DNA of 64,000 bases, taken from assembly GCA_044869805.1 (NCBI GenBank), contig JBIOXV010000013.1:1-64000 (forward strand), read 5' to 3'. The position numbers and the translations under genes are program-made. Origin of the DNA: CAWDVR01 sp044869805 (GTDB taxonomy: Bacteria; Acidobacteriota; Thermoanaerobaculia; Multivoradales; SZUA-115). Below the pieces are notes generated by a model. The model ran no database searches. It was not told the DNA's origin and saw nothing but the letters and a program-made list of their open reading frames with translations. Shown in pieces: positions 32,818 through 40,376 of the stretch (position 1 is the first letter of the stretch; the number at the start of each line of letters is the position of its first letter).

Positions 32818-32920
32818 CCGAAGACACGGTGGCAGCAGCACTTATGCGTGCTCGGAGAAACTCGCCACGCGGCCGCTCCGGGGGCTCGCAACAGCAGGCG
32901 GCGGGCGTAGAATTCCGTTC

Positions 32921-33202
32921 GTGAGACTGCGCCTCACCCCCGCCGCCCTGGAAGCCGCCGAGCGGGACCTGCCTCCCGGGAGCGCGCTGCGCATCGCCTT
33001 CGCGGGTGGCTGCGGCGCCATGGGCTTCCGCCTCGCCGCCAGCCGCAGGGCCGACGAGGACGATGTGCGCCTGGAGGTCGAGGGCATCCCCCTGGTCCTC
33101 GACCACCGCGCCGCCAGCGAGCTCGACGGCGCCACCCTCGATTACAGCGAGGACGACGGCTTCGTGCTCGACCACCCGGCCTGGGGCGTGAGCTGCGGGT
33201 AG
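32921..33202 (+). CDS. IscA/HesB-like Fe-S biogenesis domain protein
   Basis: A 93-residue protein with the HesB/IscA fold signature: LTPAALEAAERDL, LRIAFAGGCGAMGF, ldyseDDGFVL and a terminal WGVSCG. A-type carriers use one Cys in the centre and two at the end (C-G-C); here the first central Cys is present but the protein stops after a single terminal Cys, so it may not carry a cluster in the usual way. GTG at 32921 follows a TAGAAT box by 7 nt with no SD. It is divergent from the nuo genes, whose products need many Fe-S clusters, which fits a supporting role. Confidence 0.7.
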   Translation: MRLRLTPAALEAAERDLPPGSALRIAFAGGCGAMGFRLAASRRADEDDVRLEVEGIPLVLDHRAASELDGATLDYSEDDGFVLDHPAWGVSCG

Positions 33203-33230
33203 GGCACAAGAAACTATAGATCCAGTAGAT

Positions 33231-33246
33231 TGTAACTAGTGTTACA
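33231..33246. promoter_or_regulatory. Operator-like inverted repeat TGTAAC-TAGT-GTTACA
   Basis: TGTAACTAGTGTTACA is a perfect 6-bp inverted repeat with a 4-bp centre, 9 nt before the GTG of the chromate operon's MFS gene, in a short AT-richer stretch. It fits a dimeric repressor that would block initiation. No local repressor apart from the ChrB protein encoded downstream is available. Confidence 0.6.
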
Positions 33247-33255
33247 CTGTCGCTC

Positions 33256-34515
33256 GTGGCGACTGCCGAGCCGACGCTCGCCCGGGTCCGTTCGTGGCTT
33301 GGGTTGGAGTCGAACGTCCTGGTCATGCTGCTCACCTTCCTGGTCTTCGGGATGGGCGAGGAGCTGTGGGTGCGCTTCATCCCCAAGTACCTCGAGCTGC
33401 TGGGCGCCGGCGTCTGGGTGCTGGCCGCTTACGGCACGCTGCGCGACCTGCTGGAGGCCGTCTACCCTTACCCCGGCGGCTGGCTCGCGGATCGGCTCGG
33501 GCGGCGCGCGGCCCTGGCGCTCTTCGCCGGTCTCGCCATCGCCGGCTACCTGCTGTATCTCCTGGCGCCGAGCTGGCCATGGGTGCTCGCGGGCACCGTC
33601 CTGGTCATGGCCTGGAGCAGCCTCACGCTGCCCGCCATCTTCTCCGTCCTGGGGGACAGCCTGCCTCCGGGGCGGCGCGCCACCGCCTTCGCGACCCAGT
33701 CGATCCTCAAGCGGGTGCCGATCATCGTCGCCCCGCCGCTGGGCGGCTGGCTGATCGCCACGCTGGGGCTTGGCCTCGGCGTGCAGGCCGGGCTCGCCAT
33801 CACCGTCGTCCTGGCACTCGCCGCTCTCCTCTTCCTGCGGCGCTGCTTCGTCGAGGCGGCGCCGCCGGCGCCCGCTGCCGACCGCATCGGAGAGCTCTGG
33901 CGGGGCATGGACGGCGGCCTCAAGCGTCTGCTCCTGGCCGACTGCCTGGCGCGCTGGGCGGAGGGCATCCCCAAGGTCTTCATCCTCCTGTGGGTGATCG
34001 ACGGGCTCGGTGCCAGCGCCTCCCACTTCGGCTGGCTCACCAGCCTGCAGATGCTCGCCGCCACCCTGGTCTACCTCCCGCTCGCCAAGCTCGCCGACCG
34101 CATGGACCGCAAGCCCTTCGTGCTCGCGACCTTCGGCTTCTTCGCTCTCTTCCCCCTGGCGTTGGTCGCCTCGTCCGGCCCGTTGGGGCTGGCGCTCGCC
34201 TTCGTCATCGCCGGGCTGCGCGAGACCGGCGAGCCGGCGCGCAAGGCCCTGATCGTCGACCTCGCCGCGGCCGGCGCGCGCGGCAGGTCGGTGGGCCTGT
34301 ACTACCTGTTGCGCGGGCTCGCCGTCTTCCCCGCTTCCCTCGTCGGCGGCTGGCTCTGGGCGCTCGACCGCCGGCTGCCCTTCTTCGTCGCTTTCGCCGT
34401 CGGAGTGGCCGGCTGCCTGGTACACGCACGCTGGGGGCCACCCGGGCCGCCGCGGCCCACCAACCTGAGACACGGGCCGCCGCGGCCCCTCACCCTCGAA
34501 AGGAGCACCCCATGA
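33256..34515 (+). CDS. MFS transporter of the chromate-resistance operon
   Basis: A 419-residue major facilitator with about 12 membrane segments; GGWLADRLGRRAALALF is the loop 2-3 signature (G-x3-D-R-x-G-R-R) and LAKLADRMDRKPFVL the equivalent loop in the second half. The C-terminal 40 residues are hydrophilic and rich in Pro. Its stop overlaps the ATG of a ChrB-domain gene by 4 nt. In this setting it may export chromate or a chromium-stress product in place of the usual ChrA; that is inference from context. GTG at 33256 is chosen because it follows the inverted repeat and gives the full first helix. Confidence 0.85.
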   Translation: MATAEPTLARVRSWLGLESNVLVMLLTFLVFGMGEELWVRFIPKYLELLGAGVWVLAAYGTLRDLLEAVYPYPGGWLADRLGRRAALALFAGLAIAGYLLYLLAPSWPWVLAGTVLVMAWSSLTLPAIFSVLGDSLPPGRRATAFATQSILKRVPIIVAPPLGGWLIATLGLGLGVQAGLAITVVLALAALLFLRRCFVEAAPPAPAADRIGELWRGMDGGLKRLLLADCLARWAEGIPKVFILLWVIDGLGASASHFGWLTSLQMLAATLVYLPLAKLADRMDRKPFVLATFGFFALFPLALVASSGPLGLALAFVIAGLRETGEPARKALIVDLAAAGARGRSVGLYYLLRGLAVFPASLVGGWLWALDRRLPFFVAFAVGVAGCLVHARWGPPGPPRPTNLRHGPPRPLTLERSTP

Positions 34516-34979
34516 AATGGATCACCCGCGAGCGCGTCAAAGTCGACCGCGTGGCCTGCCCCTGGCTGATCCGCAGGTTCGTGGACCCGGAAGCCGAGTT
34601 CCTCTTCGTGCCGCGCGGCGAAGTGCAGGCGACCGCCGCGCGCGAGGGCGCCATCCCCTTCGACGTCGAGGGAGTCGAGCTCGGGCACCACGGCAGCGAG
34701 TGCTCGTTCGAGGCCATCCTCCACTACCACAGCCTGGATGGCGACGCGGCGCTCGCCCTGCTGGGCAGGATCGTCAACGGCGCCGACACCGACAACTCAC
34801 TCTGGGGCCAGCCGGAGGGGCCCGGCCTGGCGGCCGTGGCCGAAGGCTTCCGCCACCTCGGGCTCGGCGACGACTACGCGATCAACCGCGCCGAGTGGAT
34901 CGTCTACGACGCGCTCTACGCCTACTGCCAGGAGATGGTGCGCAGCGAGCGCCCGGCAGGCAGGTTCAAGGCGCCCTGA
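34512..34979 (+). CDS. Chromate resistance protein, ChrB C-terminal-type domain (short form)
   Basis: A 155-residue protein consisting only of the chromate-resistance domain. VDRVACPWLIRRFVDPEAEF at the start, FDVEGVELGHHGSECSFE and LHYHSLDG are conserved and rich in His/Cys suited to metal binding. The domain is found in ChrB regulators and in stand-alone forms. It overlaps the MFS gene by 4 nt. The second half of the downstream 372-residue gene is a paralogue, so the operon holds two copies of this domain, one free and one fused. The molecular activity is not known. Confidence 0.87.
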   Translation: MKWITRERVKVDRVACPWLIRRFVDPEAEFLFVPRGEVQATAAREGAIPFDVEGVELGHHGSECSFEAILHYHSLDGDAALALLGRIVNGADTDNSLWGQPEGPGLAAVAEGFRHLGLGDDYAINRAEWIVYDALYAYCQEMVRSERPAGRFKAP

Positions 34980-35033
34980 GGCGAACCCCGAAGAGCGGGA
35001 GCGCCTCTCCCCCGGGCTTGCTACGATCGCCGC

Positions 35034-36152
35034 ATGCGTTGGATCGGCCTCAGCTACTCGCTGCCCTCGGGCTCCTCGAGCCCGCGGGTAGCGGTATGGC
35101 GCCGGCAGAAGCAGCTCGGCGCGGTTTCGCCGACCGCCTCGTTCTGTCTGCTGCCGGAGGGTGGCGAGAGCCTGGAGGCCCTGGAGTGGCTCGCCGAGGA
35201 GGTCCGCGGCGCCGGCGGCGAAGCGCTGGTGCTGCGCATCGACCGTCTCGAGGGCGAGGCGGAAGGCCGGCTGATCGAGCTCTCCCGCACCGCCCGCGCC
35301 GAGGACTACCGCGTCATCGCCGCTGAGGCCGCGGAGGCGGTGGCCCAGATCACGGGCGGCGCCGCTGGTCGCAAGGCTACGCGCCGCACCGACCGCTCCC
35401 AGCCTCGCGAGCGCGCAGACAGCGCGCGCCCAGAGAGAGTGCACCAAGAGAGAGTGCACCCGGAGAGAGTGCACCCGGAGAAAGTGCACCCAGCGCACGT
35501 GCCGCTGGAGAGGCTGCGGCGCCGCCTCGCCGAGGTGGTGCGGATCGACTTCTTCCAGGCGCCGGACCGCGCGCTCGCCGACTCCGCCCTCGTCCGTCTG
35601 GCAGCCGCGCTCCAGCCGGACGCGGGAGGGGCGCCCACCGTGGCCCCCGCCGAGCCCGCGCGCTACCGTGGCCGGCGCTGGGTGACCCGCCCGCGGCCGC
35701 ACGTGGATCGCCTGGCCAGCGCCTGGCTGATCCGCCGCTTCATCGATCCCGCAGCGGAGATCCGCTACTCCGACACGCCGGAGGAGGGAGAGGTCTCTTT
35801 CGACATGCGCGGCGCCGAGTTCGGGCACCGGGGGAGCCGCTGCACCTTCGAGACGCTGCTCGCCTCCTTCGGGCTGGGCGGCGAACCGGGGCTCGCCAGC
35901 CTCGCCGAGATCGTGCACGAGATCGACCTGCGCGACGGCCTCTCCGCCCGGCCCGAGGTCCCCGGCGTGGACGCCGCGCTCCGCGGCTGGGCGGGCGCCG
36001 GCTGGAGCGACCAGGAGCTGGAGCGTCACGGCGTGGCGCTCTTCGAGGGGTTGTACGAGGGACTCCGAGGCGTGGCGACCCCGGCGCCGCAGGAGAAGCC
36101 GAAGGCGAAGCCTCGGCGCGGTGGCAAGCCTCGGGCTAGGGTGAGGCGCTGA
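35034..36152 (+). CDS. chrB: ChrB-family chromate-responsive regulator / resistance protein
   Basis: A 372-residue ChrB. The N-terminal domain (about 1-110: WIGLSYSLPSG, RRQKQLGAV and FCLLPEGGES) matches ChrB proteins. The C-terminal domain (about 215-345) repeats the motifs VDRLASAWLIRRFIDPAAE, FDMRGAEFGHRGSRCTFE and IVHEIDLRDG. Between them lies a basic linker with four VHPER-type repeats, and the tail is Lys/Arg-rich. ChrB of other bacteria represses or activates chromate transport genes. An ATG at 35034 follows a TACGAT box by 6 nt with no SD. It begins 54 nt after the preceding gene and its end overlaps the convergent quinone oxidoreductase gene by 17 nt. Confidence 0.83.
   Translation: MRWIGLSYSLPSGSSSPRVAVWRRQKQLGAVSPTASFCLLPEGGESLEALEWLAEEVRGAGGEALVLRIDRLEGEAEGRLIELSRTARAEDYRVIAAEAAEAVAQITGGAAGRKATRRTDRSQPRERADSARPERVHQERVHPERVHPEKVHPAHVPLERLRRRLAEVVRIDFFQAPDRALADSALVRLAAALQPDAGGAPTVAPAEPARYRGRRWVTRPRPHVDRLASAWLIRRFIDPAAEIRYSDTPEEGEVSFDMRGAEFGHRGSRCTFETLLASFGLGGEPGLASLAEIVHEIDLRDGLSARPEVPGVDAALRGWAGAGWSDQELERHGVALFEGLYEGLRGVATPAPQEKPKAKPRRGGKPRARVRR
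35430..35489 (+). repeat. Four tandem 15-bp units in chrB
   Basis: Units at 35430, 35445, 35460 and 35475 have the form CCGGAGAGAGTGCAC with few changes and encode PERVH-like pentapeptides, each ending in His. A fifth, degenerate unit follows. Each contains the palindrome GTGCAC. The 15-bp period keeps frame, so copy number may vary between strains. The His-rich linker could bind metal. Confidence 0.85.
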
Positions 36153-37122
36153 CCTCCAACACCACTTTCCCCAACGCTCCTCCACCCTCGAGCGCCGCGT
36201 AGGCCTCCGCCACGCGCTCGAAGGGCACCACGCGGGCGATCACCGGCTTCAACCGCCCGTCCGTCAGCCGCGGCAAGGCGAAGCCGGAGAACGCGCCGAC
36301 CAGCGCCGCCTTCTCGGCGCGGCTGCGTGGCCGGAGCAGCGAGCCTACGATCTTCAGCCGCCGTGACAGCACCACGCCGAGGTCGAGCTCGGCCCTTACC
36401 CCGGCCATGAGGCCCACCAGCACCAGCCGGCCGCGGGTCTCGAGGGCCGCCAGATGGCCCGGCAGCCAGGGGCCGCCCACCAGGTCGAGCACCAGATCGG
36501 CACCGCGGCCGCCGTTCGCCTCCCGCAGCCGAGCGGGCAGGTCTGCTGCGAGCTGCAGGCAGGCCTGGGCTCCCAGCTCCTTGAGCGCTGCCAGCCGCTC
36601 GGGCGACCGGCCGGCCACCAGCACGCGAGCGCCCAGCTCGCGCGCGAGCTGCACGGCGAAGGTGCCGACCCCTGAGGCCGCGCCGGTGATCAGCACGGTC
36701 TCGCCGGCCTGGAGGCCGCCCTCCGCCACCAGGTTCGTCCACGCGGTGAGGCCGACCTCGGGGATGCTGCCGCCCTCGACGAGGCTCAGGCCGTCCGGCA
36801 GCGGCATCATCTGCCCGGCCGGCACCGCCACCCGCTCGGCCTGGCCACCGCCAGCGAGGAGCGCCATCACGCGCTGGCCCGGGGCGAAACCCTGTACGCC
36901 TTCCCCCAGCGCCTCGATCACCCCCGAGCCCTCGAGTCCCGGCACCGGGCTCTCGCCGGGCGGCGGCGGGTAGAGGCCGCGCATCTGCACCAGGTCGGCA
37001 CGGTTGAGGCCGGCGGCGGCCACCCGCACCAGGACCTCGCCGGGCCCCGCGACGGGGTCCGGCAGCTCGACGAGATGGGGAACGGAATCCGACCCTGGGG
37101 AGAAGGGGGCGACGGCGCGCAC
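36136..37122 (-). CDS. Zinc-independent NAD(P)H:quinone oxidoreductase (medium-chain dehydrogenase family, PIG3-like)
   Basis: A 328-residue medium-chain dehydrogenase/reductase. GLNRADLVQMRGLYPPPPGESPVPGLEGSG is the quinone oxidoreductase/PIG3 signature, LITGAASGVGTFAVQLAREL the Rossmann loop, and the zinc-ligand Cys residues of alcohol dehydrogenases are absent. It reduces quinones or enones with NADPH in the cytosol. GTG at 37122 follows a TAAACT hexamer by 6 nt and has no SD. Its 3' end overlaps chrB by 17 nt, convergently. The link to chromate stress is only positional, although such reductases can reduce chromate. Confidence 0.88.
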   Translation of the reverse strand: MRAVAPFSPGSDSVPHLVELPDPVAGPGEVLVRVAAAGLNRADLVQMRGLYPPPPGESPVPGLEGSGVIEALGEGVQGFAPGQRVMALLAGGGQAERVAVPAGQMMPLPDGLSLVEGGSIPEVGLTAWTNLVAEGGLQAGETVLITGAASGVGTFAVQLARELGARVLVAGRSPERLAALKELGAQACLQLAADLPARLREANGGRGADLVLDLVGGPWLPGHLAALETRGRLVLVGLMAGVRAELDLGVVLSRRLKIVGSLLRPRSRAEKAALVGAFSGFALPRLTDGRLKPVIARVVPFERVAEAYAALEGGGALGKVVLEVSASP

Positions 37123-37256
37123 GGCGCCAGTTTATGAGAGGAATGGTGACTGCGAGGGCTGCGCGTGACAGCTTCGGGACGCGCCCGCGACGACCTCCGC
37201 GAGCCGCGGCGGAGCGTGGTACCCTTCCCCCCGCTCTCATTCCACAGGAGGTGATC

Positions 37257-37433
37257 ATGGCTACTCGAGGCAAGGCGCCACGGCAGGTCACCTGGATCGT
37301 CTGTCTGCTGCTTTACTTGGTCGCGGTACTGGCTCAGTTCCGGGTCATCCAGATTCGCGGCGATCTCGCCGACTGGGCGTGGATCATCGGCTACGCCCTC
37401 CTGCTGCTCGCGGTCCAGGTTCGCGGTCTCTGA
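37257..37433 (+). CDS. Small two-helix membrane protein (58 residues)
   Basis: This 58-residue protein has a basic N-terminus, then two hydrophobic segments (about 12-27 and 39-55) joined by a short charged turn (VIQIRGDLADW). AGGAGGTGATC precedes the ATG, an ideal ribosome-binding site. It lies 5 nt before the corA start, so both are translated from one message. It may be a CorA partner or regulator, but I recognise no family. The 134 nt before it (37123-37256) contain a possible TACCCT box and nothing else notable. Confidence 0.72.
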   Translation: MATRGKAPRQVTWIVCLLLYLVAVLAQFRVIQIRGDLADWAWIIGYALLLLAVQVRGL

Positions 37434-37438
37434 CGGCC

Positions 37439-38413
37439 ATGGGGACCATACGGCTGATCGTGGACGCGGGCGACGAGGGCCACCCGCGGGAGGAAAGCCT
37501 CGACCGGCTCGCCGAGGTCCTCGCCAACCCCCAGAACCGCCTCTGGCTCGACTTGAGCGACCCCGGAGAGTCTGAGGTCGAGCTGCTGCGCCGCCACTTC
37601 GGCTTCCACGAGCTGGCGCTCGAAGAGGTCACCAAGCCGCACGAGCGGCCCCGCTGCAACGCCTACGGCGGCTACTACTTCATCGTAGTCTACGCCGCCG
37701 AGCACACTGGCGAGGAGTTCCTGCCGCGCGAGCTCAATCTCTTCTGGGGCCAGAACTACCTGGTGACCATCCACCGCCGGCCCGCCGCCGTGCTGGCCGT
37801 GTTGGAGGAGGCGCGGAAGAGCTGGGTGCAGCACGAGGGGCGCCAGGGGTACGGCGTCGCGTGCCTCGCCTACACCTTGTTCGAGAGCCTCGTAGACGGC
37901 TACTTCACCGTGCAGGACCGCGTCCGCGAGCGGATCGAGCGCATCGAGGAGGCGATCTTCAAGGGAGAGGAGGGCGCCGCGGCCGACCTCTTCCGGCTGC
38001 GCAAGGAGCTGCTGCGCGTTCCCCGGCTGCTGGCTCCGACCAGTCACGTGCTGGCCGAGGTGATGCGCCGCGACCGGGCGATCCCCGAGGCGCTACGGCC
38101 CTATTTCAGCGACGTGCAGGACCACGCGTTGCACGTGCTCGCCGAGCTCGACACCTACCGGGACCTGCTGAGCGCGGCGCTCGACGTGCAGATCTTCTAC
38201 TCCTTCACCCGCCTGGGCCACATCATGCAGCGCCTGACCGCGATCACGGTCATCATCATGGTGCCGAACTTCGTGGCCAGCATCTACGGCATGAATTTCG
38301 CCCACCTCTTCCCGGCCAGCGAATGGAAGTTCGGCTTCCTGGCGGTGGTCTGCCTGCTGGCGGTGATGGTCGTCTGGGGCTTCGTCCATTCCCGCCTGCT
38401 GAAGTGGCTCTGA
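37439..38413 (+). CDS. corA: CorA-family magnesium/divalent-cation channel
   Basis: A 324-residue CorA channel: an alpha/beta cytosolic domain, a long helix (about 190-270) and two C-terminal membrane helices with the selectivity motif YGMNF at the end of the first. Positive residues finish the protein (SRLLKWL). A pentamer of these forms a Mg2+ (or Co2+) channel in the inner membrane. The start at 37439 is 5 nt after the small membrane protein gene, suggesting a two-gene operon. MPNF in E. coli type variants is replaced by VPNFVASIYGMNF here. Confidence 0.93.
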   Translation: MGTIRLIVDAGDEGHPREESLDRLAEVLANPQNRLWLDLSDPGESEVELLRRHFGFHELALEEVTKPHERPRCNAYGGYYFIVVYAAEHTGEEFLPRELNLFWGQNYLVTIHRRPAAVLAVLEEARKSWVQHEGRQGYGVACLAYTLFESLVDGYFTVQDRVRERIERIEEAIFKGEEGAAADLFRLRKELLRVPRLLAPTSHVLAEVMRRDRAIPEALRPYFSDVQDHALHVLAELDTYRDLLSAALDVQIFYSFTRLGHIMQRLTAITVIIMVPNFVASIYGMNFAHLFPASEWKFGFLAVVCLLAVMVVWGFVHSRLLKWL

Positions 38414-38496
38414 GGCGCCGCCCTTCGAGCGAGCGCTGGCGAGAACTGTCGATCCTACAGCCCGCGAAACTGCACGGCCAGAAGTAGCAGGGCGTG

Positions 38497-38570
38497 GTTT
38501 CTACCTACCTGGCGGTCCTGCACCCGGGTAGTAAGTGCTCTTCCCGGTAGGCGACACGAGGGCTAGGCTC
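38497..38570 (+). promoter_or_regulatory. Promoter/activator site A, shared architecture with site B
   Basis: GTTTCTACCTAC (38497-38508) and CGGGTAGTAAGTGCTCTT (38525-38542) match the site before the BON gene with no gaps: 12/12 and 17/18 bases, with 8/16 between. A CTAG hexamer region at 38563 is at the same offset (38 nt from CGGGTAG) and may be the -10. CTACCTAC and GGTAGTAAG form an imperfect inverted repeat. The ungapped spacing, although the intervening bases vary, marks an activator-dependent promoter. Confidence 0.7.
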
Positions 38571-38602
38571 GAGGCACGTTCGGGGAAGGGCGTCCGAATC
38601 CA

Positions 38603-39616
38603 ATGACAACAGTGAACAGGAAAATCACCCTCGCATCACGGCCGGTGGGCTTCCCCAGGGTGTCGGACTTCCACCTGGTCTACTCTCCGGTGCCTTCACC
38701 CGCCGCAGGCGAAGTGCTGGCTCGGTCGATCTACTTGTCGCTCGATCCCTACCTGCGAGTGCGGATGAGCGATGCCGACTCCTCTGCCCGGCCGGTTGCG
38801 ATCGGTGAAGTCATGCCCGGTGGAGCGGTCGGCTTCGTAGTGGAGTCCGAGGATCCGAGGTTCCGGGCCGGTGATGCGGTCGAAGGGATGCTGGGCTGGC
38901 AGGAGTACGCCGTCGCCCAGGGGCGCGCGCTGAGGAAGCTCGACCCCGCCCACGCGCCGATTTCGACGGCTCTCGGAGTGCTGGGCATGCCTGGGCTCAC
39001 GGCGTACTTCGGCCTGCTGGATATCTGCGACCCGCAACCAGGGGAAACCGTCGTGGTGTCCGGAGCGGCAGCAGCGGTCGGAATGCTCGCCGGCCAGATC
39101 GCGAAGCTCAAGGGTTGCCGCGTCGTGGGAGTGGCGGGCGTCGACGCCAAGCTCTCGTGGTTGCTCGACGAGCTCGGTTTCGACGCGGCATTCGACTGCC
39201 AGGCTGCCGGGGATCTCGACGGCAAGCTCGAGGAACTCTGCCCCGACGGCATCGACGTCTATTTCGATAACGTGGGCGGGGCGATTTCCGATGCGGTCGT
39301 GCGACGGATCAACGCCAGGGCGCGGATCTCCGTCTGCGGACAGATCTCGCAGTACAACCTGGCGGAGCCCGAGGTGGGACCGCGCTGGCTGGGTCAGTTG
39401 ATCGTCAAGCAGGCGAAGGTGCAGGGCTTCCTCGTCTCCAGCTACGCCGAGCGCTTCCCCGAAGGGCTCGAGCATCTGGCCCGGTGGCTGAAGCAGGGGA
39501 AGCTGAAGTACCGGGAGGATGTCGCCCAGGGCATCGAAGCCGCGCCTCAGGCCTTCATCGGAATGCTGCACGGGAGGAATCAGGGAAAGCAACTGGTGCA
39601 GCTCTCAGAAGCGTAG
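38603..39616 (+). CDS. NADP-dependent zinc-free oxidoreductase (CurA / leukotriene B4 dehydrogenase-like)
   Basis: A 337-residue member of the alkenal/one double-bond reductase branch of the medium-chain dehydrogenases. YLSLDPYLRVRMSD at 47-60, GMPGLTAYFGLLDI, VSGAAAAVGMLAGQIAKLKG (Rossmann), GIDVYFDNVGG and CGQISQYN are family marks. E. coli CurA reduces curcumin. It probably detoxifies alpha,beta-unsaturated carbonyls with NADPH in the cytosol. The ATG at 38603 is set by family length. It is controlled by site A, the same architecture that precedes the BON protein gene, 101 nt after its stop. Confidence 0.9.
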   Translation: MTTVNRKITLASRPVGFPRVSDFHLVYSPVPSPAAGEVLARSIYLSLDPYLRVRMSDADSSARPVAIGEVMPGGAVGFVVESEDPRFRAGDAVEGMLGWQEYAVAQGRALRKLDPAHAPISTALGVLGMPGLTAYFGLLDICDPQPGETVVVSGAAAAVGMLAGQIAKLKGCRVVGVAGVDAKLSWLLDELGFDAAFDCQAAGDLDGKLEELCPDGIDVYFDNVGGAISDAVVRRINARARISVCGQISQYNLAEPEVGPRWLGQLIVKQAKVQGFLVSSYAERFPEGLEHLARWLKQGKLKYREDVAQGIEAAPQAFIGMLHGRNQGKQLVQLSEA

Positions 39617-39689
39617 TTTCTACCTACGCCGCCGTCTGGCTCTCGGGTAGTTAGTGCTCTTACCGTCGGAGGATCAAGGGACTAGATTG
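39616..39689 (+). promoter_or_regulatory. Promoter/activator site B before the BON gene
   Basis: GTTTCTACCTAC (39616-39627) begins at the last base of the CurA-like stop codon; CGGGTAGTTAGTGCTCTT follows at 39644-39661. CTACCTAC and GTAGTTAG form an inverted repeat with one mismatch. CTAG at 39682 is in the -10 position, aligned with site A. The start codon of the BON gene is at 39718. Confidence 0.7.
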
Positions 39690-39717
39690 GAAGCCGTTCC
39701 TGAAAGGACGGTACCTC

Positions 39718-40272
39718 ATGCAACTGAAGACGCTCGTCAAGATGGCTCTGGTCGGCGCGGTGCTGATCGGCGGAAGCGCGGCGTACGCCGCGGACAACCA
39801 GGCGGATTGGACCACTACACTGAACGTCAAGCTCGCGCTGCTCAACAAGCTGGGCACCGACAGCCTGCACGTGGACGTCGATTCTGACGCCGGAGCCCTG
39901 ATGCTCAAGGGTACGGTGGACAAGCGCGAAACCCGCGAGCTCGCCGAGACAGTCGCCAACTCGGTCGCCGGAGTGACCAGCGTGAAGAACGACATCCTCC
40001 TCGAAGCCAGCGTGGAGAATCCCGACCAGGCTGGTGTTGCGGCCGGTGAGGCCGAGGCCGAGATGAAGGATGCCGTTCTCGCGACGCGGGTCCGCCTGGC
40101 GTTGGTCAAGAAGATGAGCGCGGATGGGTTCAAGATCGGTACCGAGGCCGCCAACGGCGTGGTGACGCTCAGGTTCGGCCAGGATTTCTCCGCCGCGCGA
40201 CGCGAAAAGGCGGCCAAGGCCGTCAAGGACGTCCCGGGCGTGACCAAGGTTCTCTCCGTCCACAAGGCGTAA
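39718..40272 (+). CDS. Periplasmic BON-domain protein
   Basis: A 184-residue protein with a Sec signal (cleavage after SAAYA, about residue 24) and two BON domains (about 30-98 and 112-184) carrying repeated motifs such as VKLALLNKLGTDSLHVDVDS, VANSVAGVTSVKNDI and VRLALVKKMSADGF. BON proteins such as OsmY bind phospholipid or stabilise the envelope under stress. AAGGACGG lies near the ATG. It has promoter site B and a strong terminator, so it is a single-gene unit. It shares promoter type with the CurA-like gene and lies next to the two-component genes. Confidence 0.9.
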   Translation: MQLKTLVKMALVGAVLIGGSAAYAADNQADWTTTLNVKLALLNKLGTDSLHVDVDSDAGALMLKGTVDKRETRELAETVANSVAGVTSVKNDILLEASVENPDQAGVAAGEAEAEMKDAVLATRVRLALVKKMSADGFKIGTEAANGVVTLRFGQDFSAARREKAAKAVKDVPGVTKVLSVHKA

Positions 40273-40301
40273 AGCTTCCCTGAGAGGGAGTGCAGCACAT
40301 A

Positions 40302-40336
40302 GGGCCCGCTCGGGGCAACCCGGGCGGGCCCGGGTC
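40302..40336 (+). terminator. Rho-independent terminator of the BON gene
   Basis: GGGCCCGCTCGGG (40302-40314) pairs with the CCCGGGCGGGCCC stretch ending at 40331, a 13-bp stem with one G-T wobble and a GCAA tetraloop, followed by a T-rich tail (GTTTCTC). It lies 30 nt after the BON stop and before the convergent response regulator. Confidence 0.75.
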
Positions 40337-40376
40337 GTTTCTCCGGAGCGTCGAGCTCTCGGGTCGGGCGTGGCGC

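Noticed and set aside
35034..36152. chrB repeat as a CRISPR-like array
   Set aside because: 15-bp units are contiguous, coding and in frame, without spacers.
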